A DNA stretch of 64,000 nt from Vitis vinifera (lineage: Eukaryota > Streptophyta > Magnoliopsida > Vitales > Vitaceae): assembly GCF_030704535.1 (NCBI RefSeq), contig NC_081817.1, positions 511,001-575,000 on the forward strand, written 5' to 3'. This document shows, piece by piece, positions 47,120-59,377 of this stretch. Numbering within the stretch: position 1 is the first letter of the stretch; every line of letters starts with the position of its first letter. The notes beneath the pieces are model-generated. The model was not told the DNA's origin. It saw only the letters and a list, made by a program, of their open reading frames with translations, and did not search any database. The position numbers and the translations under genes were made by a program.

Positions 47120-47380
47120 GTCTGGGCCCACTTTGAAAATCCATGATTCATGAACCCAAATCAATGTTGATGGGCTACTGTAAACCTGAAAATGCCCTCT
47201 GGGCCCAGTTGGTTTCATGGTTCTAAAAGGGAGATGAGACAGGACCATGGTGGGCAGTGAAGCCTTTTTGTTAAAAAGGTAGGAAAGTGGGCTGGACAGC
47301 TCTCTTTGTTCTTGAAAGTTGTTCTGGGCCCGTATTGAAAGTTGGGTTGTGGGTCTTGATTTTGTTGTTGGGCCCCGAGG
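47120..47380. promoter_or_regulatory. Cluster of GGGCC/TGGGCC motifs in the gene desert
   Basis: A patch of raised G+C with TGGGCCCAC at 47123-47131 (an exact class I TCP consensus GGNCCCAC) and GGGCCCAG at 47211-47218. CTGGGCCCG (about 47325) and TTGGGCCCCG (about 47369) follow. Such clusters usually sit in plant promoters, yet no gene is recognised nearby. It could be a promoter relic or serve an unannotated transcript. Confidence 0.35.
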
Positions 47381-50133
47381 TTCTATTCCATGCATATGCT
47401 AGGAGACCTACTTGTTTCCCCTGGCCATTTAAATAAAGCCCAAATCTACTTCTCAACAAAGTCAATATATTATGCTATGGTCTCATGTATTTTTTTCTTG
47501 AATGACAACAAATACTCTGACTCCCCTTGGATCTTGAAGGGAAAAAAATATGTTTTAGAGCCTCATAAGTATGTGTTGAAGTTCCATGGACATGTAATGG
47601 TTTACACAGCCAAAAAGTAATACTTTGCACATGCCACATAATGCATGCATAAATGGTGTCTTTGAGGTGCAATAGAGACATAAATAAGATGAATTAGAAG
47701 CCTATTACATATGTTATATAAATTTATAGACATTTATGACTTTGAACTCATACCATAATATGCATTATGTACGTCGAAAATCACCTACAAAATCTCATAA
47801 AAACCATATAAATGTAGAAGCTATGAGTTTAAACAACTATAGGGTGGATCCATTAAATATGAAAAGTAATGCTAGCTTTTCCTATGGGACTTAAATCAAT
47901 TAGCATCTACACTTTACTTTCACACTTGTAACGTAGCATCTCCTACTCATTAATGCACACTTCAACTTATAAGGGGATGTGAGCCGATCACCATGAATTT
48001 CACCTTGAATGTGAATTCAGTTCTTGAGAATTTAGAAAATGTTTGAATTTCAACATAAAAAGACATATTTATAATATGAAATCCCTTATAGTTGGTGACC
48101 ACTATTCTCTGTTATTTAAAATACTAACCTTTTTACATAACAACTTTAACAAGAAGAATCGAAGAAAGAGTCAAACTTTTATAGTGCTACGAATATTGCC
48201 CTCAATGATTAACCTATGAAACTTGTCAAACTAAGTTTAGATGATTGTTTTTTATCCAATTCTTTATATTGAGAATAAGTGAAATTGATTGAAATAAATT
48301 TGAATTTACTAAAATAAATCCAATTAAATTGTGAAGGAATTATTGATTCCTAAATCAATTGATTCAAGGTTGAGGGTTTCATAATCCAACTTTGGGTATG
48401 GGACATTAAGCAAAATAATGGTATCTATTTTAGTTAGTCTTAAGGTATTCAAAATGTGAGGTCATATGAGATTAATTTGAGTTTTATAAGTGAAAGTTAT
48501 ATTCATATCCTAACTTTTAACACTTATTCTATTATGAACTACCAAATAGATTAATGGATATGAAATTTAGGTTTAGTTTTAAGATTTAAGTGTTTGGTAA
48601 ATAATAATAACAACACATGAAATAAATAGGAATCAAGAATTTTTAGTATTAAGAAATGAATAACTCCCAATTCAAGCTAGCATTTAAAGGCTTTTTGATT
48701 TCTATGTTAATACATTATTTTTCTTTCACTCTAACTTTTCATGTTTCACATCCTAAGATGACTTTTTAGCCTCCCATGAGTATGTTTTCATTCACACAAA
48801 CCATAAAAAGAAAGACAAAGAATAATTCTTGAATTTAAAAATAAAAATAAAAATAATACCTTTTACTAATATTAAAGACAAGAAAAAGAACCAACCAAAA
48901 TCTTCAATATCTTCCCTTTTCTCTCTCTAGAAAATTCAATGATACTGATCGACAAACCTAAAAATTAAGTTTTTATAGAACTAAATAAAAATAACTGAAA
49001 ATGAATAAAATCGTCATTTCCAAATCATTGGGGCCCACTTTGAGTTAGAGAAGTGCTAAAATTCTCAATTCTTGAGGAATTGTAGCTGATGTCAGATTGG
49101 ATAAGGTTCATGTCAAAATAGATTCAACATGGAAAGTTACAGTCTTCACCAACAAAGTCGAAATGATTTTGACTTAAAAAAGCTATCGAAATTTATGTGG
49201 TCTAAAATTTCAACTTTGTTTCCCACTTCTACACTACTAGCTTCAACTGATTATAACTTATTTGTTGCAACTCTAATTCACGTATCATTTGAAATGTTAG
49301 ATTTCTAAGTTCTCAAGCTTTGAATAAATCCATGGCTTGCTCTAAAATAATTTGTAAAACTGCTCTAAGATTCAATTTAAAGTCATAATTGACTTCATTC
49401 AATCTTCAACCATCTTGTAGCTTCTCTCATTTTTTCACTTAGACGTGTTTTCATGCAACTTTATCTTTTGAAAGGACCTTTATAGCTTCTTCACTCACAT
49501 CTCATACTCATAACTTGTCATTTTGACTTTGCTTAATTTTTATCATATTTCTCAAGCCCTAAGCTTGTTTTGAGAATACTTGGCCCCTTTCTCGCAATGG
49601 TTAGTAATGAATTTGTAACTTGAATATTTTTCATCCTTTAAATTTGAAATTCAACTTAATAAATTTGTTAAATCCATGACTAGGGTCTTAGCAATAAATT
49701 AAAGTTGAGAGAATTAAACATTTATATTGCATAATTTATTCCATATATGTGTCATTGGAATACGTATTTTGGCTTCAATCAACTAGATTGAATATGGATT
49801 TTATCTAAATAAAAAAATTCAAACTTTTATAGAATTGTGAAAAAATGAAAGGAGAAAAAAAAAAAAAAGAATTAGGGGCTCTAAGCATTCTTTTGGCTTT
49901 TGAGCTAGCTTTGAATCAATTTTTCTAAAATTGCTTTTCACACTTTTATGCCCCCATGTATTGTCATTAAACTTATCCAATTTTCCCTTTACATACTTCT
50001 TCATCAATCTATTTGTTTGATGAACTTGAATCTTTAAAAGTTTGAAGGAGTACCAAGGAAATATTTTATTAATAGTATATAATAACTCTTAGGAAATATT
50101 TTATTATTGTAATTGCATTACATATAATGTGTA

Positions 50134-50151
50134 ACAATAATAATAATAATG
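50134..50151. repeat. (AAT)n microsatellite
   Basis: Short AAT run in AT-rich intergenic DNA. Confidence 0.75.
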
Positions 50152-51191
50152 TTTTCTTATCTTTCCACCAACTGATGACTTTCTACTAATTATAAAAATT
50201 AATATTTTTTATTTTAATTATATCATTCTCAATACTTCAAAATCTAATTCTCCTAAAAAATGAAGGGGAAAAAATAAAGAGAATCAAGTGCTCAAAAAGA
50301 AAAATGACAAAAGAAAAACTTTACAAAATTTTCTCACGTACTTTTCCTTTTTACTTTTCCTCTTATATAATGTCACATCTCATCCAAGTAATATCCATTT
50401 TACACCCATTAGCTTCCATGGCTTTAAAGTCCTTCACACATACTAAAAGACTATTTCTAATTCATCATCGCATAAACATAACATATCATGATAAGATCGG
50501 CTTAGATTCTATTTCTTATAATCCATGTAAATATTCTTCGTACGAGACACATTAACTCTTATAATTTAAAAAAAAACGGTTACACTTTCTTGATGACTTA
50601 TTATTTATAAATATTAAAAAAAATTCTTTAAATGATACATGATATCACACATAAGAATTGAAAAAACTTAAAATACATAAAATTTTAAGAAATTTTCACT
50701 GAATATTGATTGTTCTCCTAATTTTTTAGCCCCAAATCAAAGAAGTAAGATTTTGAATTTCTACTTTTGTCCTTTTTCCTCCATTCCCATATATGGTCCA
50801 ACAAAACCTAGTCACGTTAATAATAGGTTTCTCAAAACTCCCAACTAGCATCTTGTGATCTAGGCTCCAAAGCACAATATTCTTGGCTTGCAATAATTCC
50901 TTTTTGTGTTTGCTTTTTTCCACAATTGCTGCAACTGATTCCATGGGCAACTCAAAAACAAGCCAAATTCTCCAAAACAATGAACATTCTTAAAATTAAA
51001 GATGTTTTGAATGTTGACATACATGAAACCACCATAGAGAGAGAAAAAGAGAAATAGAAAGGGAGAGAGAGAGTCAAAATGAGGAAAACAAATGGGAGGG
51101 AAAAGAACTAGGTTCCGCACTACCACCAAGCTACACATTCCTTTTAGGGCAAAACCCCAAAAGACAAGAACAAGTCATCTCCACTTAGCTG

Positions 51192-51249
51192 CCACCACCA
51201 CCACCACCACCACCTCCACCACCCACCTCCACCTCCACCTCCACCTCCA
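51192..51249. repeat. (CCA)n/(CCACCT)n microsatellite
   Basis: Seven or more CCA units followed by CCACCT units. It would read as Gly/Val/Trp/Arg-type low-complexity peptides on the reverse strand. It precedes TATATA and a CT-rich tract. Confidence 0.85.
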
Positions 51250-51958
51250 TATATAGTTTCTCTCTCCTTTTTTTTTTCCTCTTTTTCTTTTCCAAGTCTC
51301 TATAATTGCTTCTTTACATGGAAAAGAAGAACTTTTCCCACAGTTGAAGGATCTTTCCCCATTTCCCATTTCCTAGCTTTGGGGTTTGGACATGGCCATT
51401 TTTCACACGCCTCTCCTACCAAGGAATAGGGATCCCCACATCAAAAAGGAAAAATTGAGGTGACTTGGAGATTGTAAGTTGTATAAAAAGTAGAGGGCTT
51501 TTTTTTTTTTTTTGTTGCAGGTGGGGCATGGAGGACACTAAGGAATAGATGTACCAAATTTGGAAAACAAGATACTTTTAGTGGGGAGATTCCCTTCACA
51601 TTATTTGTATAGGTTGGGCCTTGGTGGATGGCAACAAGTGCCCTAAATTATTTAAGGGCAATGATGTTTTTTTCTATCTTTGATGGGGATTTAGGCTAAC
51701 GATTTGCACTCCACTTATTTTTTCGGTAAGTGGGTCACTGTTGGGGTTTTGAGAATTCAAATTTTAGGGTCTTTTCAATTAGAGGGCATCTCATTTTTGA
51801 GAAACATGTAATCATGGCATTTGGTATTTGGGTGTGATTTATTTAGTTCATAGAGATGCATTTTAAGTGGATATTGTAGAAGTGAAGTCAAAGTGATTAA
51901 TATTTACATGGTAGTCAATCATGATATTAAAGTCAATTGCTAATTAAAATTAAATCCT

Positions 51959-52054
51959 TGTGAGTCATGATAAGGATGTTTTATCTTTGAATCACTGTGA
52001 GTTATGACGAGGATATTTTGCTTACGTGTGAGGGTGAATATTTATCCCACATCG
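51959..52054 (+). repeat. Duplicated motif followed by ATCCCACATCG; possible LTR fragment
   Basis: TGTGAGTCATGATAAGGATG (from 51959) recurs with changes as TGTGAGTTATGACGAGGATA (from 51996), a 37-base period. ATCCCACATCG follows at 52044-52054. This arrangement is reminiscent of plant LTR retrotransposon ends, though ATCCCACATCG is also the snRNA-gene upstream element consensus. No LTR pair or internal domain is seen. Confidence 0.35.
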
Positions 52055-53204
52055 TTTTATGGAATTTTTTTTTTATTTATCTCTATGTGGTTTTTGTCTT
52101 TTTCTATTTTTGTGATTTGGATTTTTCTATTACAATGAATACGATGTTTCAAGATAACTATGATGAATGGGATGTGTTTTTTTAGATATCCAAGTTGTCA
52201 CAAATTTAAGATATATATGATCCAAGGTAATTATTACTTCATTTTACTTGTCATTCCTTTGCTTATATATGTTAAATAAAAATAATTTAATTAAAATTTT
52301 TTTCCCTTTTCAACACATAAAATAAAAATCTACTATTAAAAAAAATTATATATATATATGAAAAAATAAATCTGAACGAGACGGGTTTGAAACAGAGCAC
52401 GTATGAGAAATTATCATAATTATCATGTTTTTTGGAACAAGAATAAGAATAGACTTAAATAATTGGGATGAGATTGAGATGATGATAATTCGCTTGAAAT
52501 TTATTCATTGTTATCCTTATTTGAAGAGAATGAAAAATGTAAAAGTAATTATAAAAAATCTTTTAATAAATATTTCATTATTTTGATTTAGTATTACTTT
52601 GGACCCGTAATATCATTCTTAATTTATTTTGACTCGTTAATAGTGGATTAAATTATAATTTCAATTTTAAATTACTCCTATTTGAATAACCTATACTAAT
52701 TAAGTTCTTAGAGTACTTTCTAGCTTCCATTATTTAGGTAATGACTTCAATCTTGTCAAACATTCTTATTGCGCTAGACATCATATCTATTTAAAAAAAA
52801 ATTATTTATTAAATTATCATTTAGGTAAAACCATATCCTTGTAAACCTAAAATATTATCCTTCATCTTTAACTAAATCATGTTATTGGTCCCTCTCCAAA
52901 TATAATACATCACCAAAAATGCCATCAAAACCATTTATTTATTTTTTTAATTCTTCTCCAAATGTTAACTATTTTTTTTTTTTTTAAATAAAATCTTCTT
53001 GATGGATGCACTACTAATAAAAGTGCTATAGTTTAAAAACACATTAATCAAAATCATTCCCAAACATGCTTTAACTTATCTCTCACCTCAATGCTTGAAA
53101 AAACCCTTCAATTATTTGTCCTTGAAGAAGATTTACCATCCCCATTTTTTTTTACTCACAACTCCTATCAACCAAGAACCAATTAACCCCTAACAAGATA
53201 TTAA

Positions 53205-53499
53205 GGCTATGTTAGGTTCCTAAAATTTTAAAGAAAGTGAACAAAAAGATAGAAAAGAAAAAAAAAAAAAAAAAAAGAGAAAAAATGGAAAAAGGATTTG
53301 AAGTATAATTTTTATTACCTCCTCAAACTTATTTAATTTATTTTTCTTTTTATACGTAAAAATTAAATAATTTAAAAACATATAAATTTTTAATTATATT
53401 TGATTTTTTTTCCACATTTTTCATATTAAATCAAACAAAAAATCAAAAACTCTTTAATTTTTTTTTCCCTTTTCTGCTTTTCTAAAACCAAAGATATAC
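53205..53499. mobile_element. MITE-like inverted-repeat element (copy 3)
   Basis: The left end is GGCTATGTTAGGTTCCTAAAA. The right end is TTCTAAAACCAAAGATATAC, which is its approximate inverse. The interior shares AATTAAATAATTTAAAAACA and TTTTAATTATATTTGATTTT with copies at 44.4 and 55 kb. About 295 bp, noncoding. Confidence 0.6.
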
Positions 53500-53769
53500 A
53501 TAGAAGAAAATGAACACAAATAAAGATGTTCCCACTGGATTAGAAACAAAAGTGGCTAAAAGTTAAAAAACCAAAGGGAGGGAGGAACCCAAAAAATGGA
53601 TAAGAATGCACAAAAAGATGGGCCAAAAAACAAAGAAAATAGTGAGGTCATATCTCATCTCTATTTACCAGACAAGCCAGTTTTCTTTTCTTCCAATTGC
53701 TCAAGTGAGATTGATGTTGAACATATATTCTCAGCCCCTCACCCACTTCAATTTCATTAGGTATAAATC

Positions 53770-53791
53770 GTTGGTCCCCAGATGGACCAAC
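53770..53791. other. GTTGGTCC...GGACCAAC inverted repeat
   Basis: Eight-base arms (53770-53777 and 53784-53791) around a six-base loop CCAGAT. A similar motif occurs at 57484-57505 in a similar context. It could be a hairpin or a paired binding site. Confidence 0.45.
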
Positions 53792-54108
53792 CTTAGAACA
53801 TTTTTTTTCTTTTCCTTTTTCTTTTTCACTTTTTGATTTTTGATTTTTTTTTTTTAATCTCAGGTTAATTTCTCCTTTCTAGAGAATTCCATTACATCAA
53901 TTCAAATCCTTTTTTTGGCATCTATATATTCCCATTTTATGAAGAATATTATTAATAGCAAAGGCTTGTGCTTAAAGACTTGGAAAATGTTGCCATGATG
54001 CAAGGAATTTAGAGAGTTACATGTTCACACTAGCTAGAATTGTAAGTTCAAGTATATGTCATTATGGGAAATATTGACAAGGTCCATTCAACAAAAATTA
54101 AAAAAGAA

Positions 54109-54109
<1 letters not shown>

Positions 54110-54140
<31 letters not shown>
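54110..54140. repeat. (AAT)n microsatellite
   Basis: About ten AAT units. Confidence 0.9.
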
Positions 54141-55041
54141 GAGTTTTCTTTGCTAAGTAATATCTATTAGAAATTATCGAATCATTTGTGAATGATTTTG
54201 AGAGGGTTAGAAACACTTTTTACTTTATATAGAAATGAAGTGTTTATCAAATTTTTAAAAATAAAAAATATTACTTAAAGTGTGTTTAATAAATTTTTTA
54301 TTCGAAATGTTTTTAATAAATATGTTTATTCTAAAAGTATTTTTAGGAGAATCATTATTATTAGAAAACCCTACAAGTGATTTTAAAATTTTTTTAAAAT
54401 GCGTTCTAAAATTTATCAAACACTTAATTTAAAAAAAAAAAAAAGCTTAAAATGCTTTCTAAAATTACTTTCAAATGGATATTCAATATAAATCATAAAT
54501 AATCATATATGTGTTTTTTTTTTCCATTTTTTATTATATGTTATAGACGAAAATAACATTATTAATTTTTTTTTATGTTTAAATATTTAGTGATTTTTAT
54601 TAAAAACCTTTATAATAAAAATATTTCTAATAATTACATGGGGCAAACACTTTAACAAGTGGTTTTTCCAAAAAACTAATTCTATGTATTCTTTTATGAA
54701 AACATTCCAACTATAAGCTTTTTTAAAAAAAAGCATTTTAATGTTTTCAAAAAACATTATTAAATATTGGAAATATTATATAAGTCAAGGTGGTAAGGCA
54801 TTTTTTTTTTGGGTTGACATTTTAAGATGTACTTTCTAATTATGGTAATACGGCACACTATTATGCAAAAGAAATTAAGGTTAAAAGGGATTTTTTCCTT
54901 CTTTTTTTTTTTTTTAAGACAAAGTTGCCAACAAAATACATTTAAGACAAAACTAAAATGTCTTAGTTAATAATCAAAATATATATGGGTAATTTGAGTT
55001 TCAATGTGAGATAAACTTAAAAAAGAATTTGCTTATTTTAA

Positions 55042-55276
55042 GACTATTTTAGTTCCTATAAAATTTGAAGGAAAATGTGAGGAAAATAAAATATGAGGGA
55101 AAATAAAAAATTAAGTTAAAGTTCATAAATTATTTTTATTTTCTACTTCAAACTCATTTGATTTATTTTAACTCATCAATATAAATATTAAATAATTTAA
55201 AAATATATAACTTTTTAACTAATTTTAATTATATTTAATTTTCTTTCAAATTTTCTATACGACCACCAAACATGAT
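55042..55276. mobile_element. MITE-like inverted-repeat element (copy 4)
   Basis: The left end is GACTATTTTAGTTCCTATAAAA; the right end CCACCAAACATGAT is its partial inverse. The interior shares AATATTAAATAATTTAAAAA and TTTTAATTATATTTAATTTT with copy 3. It lies immediately left of copy 5. Confidence 0.5.
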
Positions 55277-55290
55277 AAAATCATTTTCTT

Positions 55291-55676
55291 TAAGGTTGTG
55301 TTTGGTTCCTGAAAAATACCATGGAAAGAAAAAAAAAAATGTAAAGGAAAATGATTTTCTCATACTTGGTTGTCTTATAAAAAAAATTTTAAAAAATAAA
55401 ATATAATTAAAACTAGTTAAAAACTTATATATTTTTAAATTATTTAATCTTTATATGGATAAATTAAAAGAAGTAAAATGAATTTGAAATACCAAATAAA
55501 AATAATTTATCAACTTTTAACCATTTTTTATTTATTTATTTTCCTTTACTTTTTATTTCCTTCTACTTTTCTTTTATATTTTCTTTTTCTAACCTTTTCC
55601 CTCAAATTTTTCGGAACCAAACATAGTCTAATATTTTTTTTATTTCCTTAGTACTTCCAAAACCAAACATAACCTA
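55291..55676. mobile_element. MITE-like inverted-repeat element (copy 5)
   Basis: The left end TAAGGTTGTGTTTGGTTCCTG pairs with the right end CAAAACCAAACATAACCTAA (reverse complement TTAGGTTATGTTTGGTTTTG). A second right-end-like sequence, CGGAACCAAACATAGTCTA, sits at 55612-55630 and suggests nesting or an internal end. The interior matches copy 2: ATATATTTTTAAATT, TTTAATCTTTATAT and AATGAATTTGAAAT. This is the best preserved copy. Confidence 0.7.
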
Positions 55677-55803
55677 AGAATTTGAAAGAAAGAAAATAGA
55701 TAAAAAATAATCACAAAAATAAAAAAGTGTTTATTTCAGTTTTTTTTTCTTTTTATTTTATTTTATTATAGAAACTAAATAATCCAATAAATATATAATT
55801 TTT

Positions 55804-55826
55804 ATTATATATATATATATATATAT
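55804..55826. repeat. (AT)n microsatellite
   Basis: About ten AT units. Confidence 0.85.
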
Positions 55827-57483
55827 TTTCTTGTTCTGGATAATTCTCATGGTCCAAAATGGAGGAGGAATATAATTTACATCTCATATTGATGGGAGAG
55901 CATCTTGTGGCTTTATTATATCATATGAAAAAGGTGATGTGGTATAATATTTTGTGGATTCACATAAACCTGGTTGATTGTAACATTAAAATTTTCTAAT
56001 AGCTAAAGTTCTGCTTTAATAAGAGTTAAATTCAAATAGTTTTCTTTTTTTGCTTATTTTGAAGCTTGTAGATGACAAAATATAAACGAATGATTATATG
56101 ATTATACCATATCGACAATGATATTCTATATCAAACAATGGTTAAAGTCTTTATCTTCACTATTTAGAAATTTTTTTATTAGATTTATGATATATCAAAT
56201 TGATTTGAAATTAAGAATGACAAAAGATTGTATCACGCTGAAATAAAATATTTATTCAATCCAAAACGATTCATTGTAATAATTATGTCATAATAATATA
56301 TGATGAATATAACTCATGTATTATATTGATAACATAACATAACATCACATATTTAAGTCATTTAATAAATGAGCGAGTTTGATTGATCGCATATGAATTG
56401 ACATAAATAATTCATTAACATGATTTTAATTTATTAAACCCATGTGCATCATTTTAAATTATTAATCTTTTTAGTATGATTATAACCCGTTTAACTTATT
56501 TAATATTTTAAACTTATAAAAATGTTATTTTAAAAATAATTTAGTTTAATTTTTAAAATCTTAATTATTAAAGTGTTTAAATTTTAATTATAATATATTT
56601 ATTACTTAAAAAATAAATTAAAATGTTAATTTTATGTTTTTTTTTATCATTTTTACAAACTTTTTAATTATTAAATATTTTAAATTTTTATAATGAAAAA
56701 TAAAAAAATTTACTTAAGTTGATTATTTAATTTTTCAACTATATGATATCCATAGTTAAAAAAAAGTATTATAATTTTTATAAATTTTAAATATATAAAA
56801 TTAATAAATTTACAGGACTTAAATGAATAATAAGCAAGTTGGGTTATAAACAAATTATTTTGATATTTAAACAAATGAGTTAAATAGATTAGACGAGTTG
56901 AGCAATCAAACTAAAAAAGTAATTGTTTGTTAAACGAGTTATAAAGGTTAATATGAAACCAACACTCCTTAAAATTCAGATCATTCTTGAATAAGATTAT
57001 AAGGTCATATAAAAATCATCACCCTTATTCGAAATCAAAAGTGATTTGATTTGATTTGATTTGTAAACGATATCCTCTATGTTAAGTGTCCTCTTTCAAG
57101 TATCTTCTAGTTTCTAATCTTTGCACCCTCACACTAGCTTTCTTTAGACACAACCCAAAATAAACACAAAATGCTTAGGCATTTTCAACCAATATTAATG
57201 CAAAAGCTCACAAAAGTCATCACCCAAAAAAAAAAATATGCCCACTAAGCAAGTAGAGCTTGGAATTGAGTGGAAAGCACATTAAGAGATGGTCCCTGCA
57301 GATTAAAAATGAAAATCAAAGTCAATTCCCAATTTCCCATCACTACCTCTTTATATGAAAAGCTTATTCATTAATGGTGGTGAGCAGTTTTCAACTGCAA
57401 AGTGAGAGGAATGTTGAATATATTCCCATATAATGTGACCAAGTTTTCTATGGTGACATTCCATCAAATAAGAAACTTGAGTT

Positions 57484-57505
57484 GTTGGTCCCCTAACAGA
57501 CCAAC
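57484..57505. other. GTTGGTC...GACCAAC inverted repeat
   Basis: Seven-base arms (57484-57490 and 57499-57505). It resembles the motif at 53770-53791 and, like it, is followed by a T-rich tract. Confidence 0.45.
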
Positions 57506-59264
57506 CCCTTTTTCCTTTTGAAAAATTTTCTCCTTCCTTTTTAGTTTTTTTTTTTTTAATTATTATTTGTCCTTTCCTTTGGTTTTTTAAAGGGTTCTTG
57601 GTGAATAACTCATCAAGAAAGTGCATGTAAAGTGGTTTATTTAAAAGGTTTGTGATAATAAAGATAAAATGGTGGGCATGGGTATTAGTTTGTTTGACAT
57701 GTAGTTTAATTTATGGTTTAAGTCTAATTTAGGGTTTTTCTTGATATTTATTAATAATATAATTTAGGGTATTTTTGGATACTTTGAAGCTTAAACTGTC
57801 TTGTATATTTAAAATGAATTGTGGTTTAATTGATTGTAAATTTTTGAATATGGTAGAAAAAAAAAAGTAAGAAATAAACTTTTAAAATAAATGATGAAAC
57901 TTTGTATTTTGATCAAAACTAAAAAAAACGAGTCTCTGAATTAGATTGATCGTAAATTAGGTTGGTAGTAGATTACAAGTTATTGATAATTCATAATAAG
58001 TTCAAATTTGTTTTAAAATGATAATAAGCGAAATACAAGATATAAAGAAATAAAAAATGAAAAGAAATACAAAAATATTTTAAAAAAGGTCTGGAGGTGA
58101 ATTTAGAGGATTAGAGAAAAACTAGAGTGATATTTTTATTACTTTGAATGTCGTTTGTATAAGAGATGAGAGATCTTTTATAGGTTTTACAAATAACTTC
58201 CATTTAACACTCTTTTTTAAGATTAATAAATGAAAATTCACAATTGAATTTTGAGTCATTTAATGTCGTGCGCATTATTTATAACAAAATTATTATTTTC
58301 ATCTATTAGGAAATAAAATGAAATACAATAAAAATTATTAAGTAGTTTTAAATTTATTAAGGAATAATTTGAAAATATAAAAAAAAGTTCATATTTGATC
58401 TATTATAATATTGCTAAGGATGAGAGGTGTGGGACACCTACCATTCCATGGCATGGCCCCTGGGAAAAAAAATAGATATCTTCAAGGCACTTGTTATGGA
58501 GACAAATCAAAGTGACAATGAGTAAATGAGTGGAAGTGAAGAGAATTCCATTTTGGGCATGTAAAATACAATTGAAAGTAGCTGCAAAAAGTGGGGGAGT
58601 ACTGGAGATTCTGAAACCCAAAGAGATCTTCTTCAACTTCTTAGATTCTCTCTCACGTTGCCCTTTCTCCATCACATAAGCTTTTCCCTAAAATTATTTC
58701 TCCATTTATTGGGTGGGGTATCAAAGGAAGCCATGCCTCTCTGGCCTTTGAGAAGGTAACAATTTATTTATTCAAATTTATATTTGTGTGAAAATGACAT
58801 TGCATTTGGGCATTTCAAAGCCAATATTCTAGTGATAGAGACTCCCTCACATGTAGCCCTTTTCCCACTTTTCCCTTTTATTTCTCTCTTTGAAATCAAA
58901 ACCCCCTTCCAACATACTTGGAAAATTCCAACCTCTTTACCTACTTAACTCAATTCAACCCCCTTGAATTAAGATGGTTTTAAATTAGGTTCATTCCAAT
59001 CGGGTTTTGACACGTCATATTTTTTTTCTTTTCTTTTTAAAAGCTAAAAGTATAATTTTGATAGTGTAAATGTTTCGTTAAATTACTTAAGATTTTAAGC
59101 TCTTTTGTGAGTTAAATTTTTTATTTATTTAAATTATTAAAATATGTCCCAATCTTGATTATTTTCTAATATATTATATTCATTTTTTCATTTTCGAATT
59201 AAATTTCAAACATTTAGTCATCTCGATACTGAAGTCAAGTGTTATCACTAAGCTTTGAAAAAAA

Positions 59265-59377
59265 TCTCATCCTCTTCATTCGTAATAATATGATGTTGAA
59301 TGTTTGAATAATTATTTAAAAAATTCTCGATCTCTCAATTTCTAATAATATGATGTTGAATGATTGAGTGATTATTT
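59265..59377 (+). repeat. 53-bp direct duplication, period 60
   Basis: 59265-59317 and 59325-59377 share TAATAATATGATGTTGAATG and end ATTATTT. Noncoding. Confidence 0.85.

Noticed and set aside
51175..51369. Trp/Arg-repeat peptide on the minus strand
   Set aside because: It comes from the CCA/CCACCT microsatellite.
52044..52120. Possible snRNA gene behind ATCCCACATCG
   Set aside because: No TATA at the right spacing and no U1-U6 sequence downstream.
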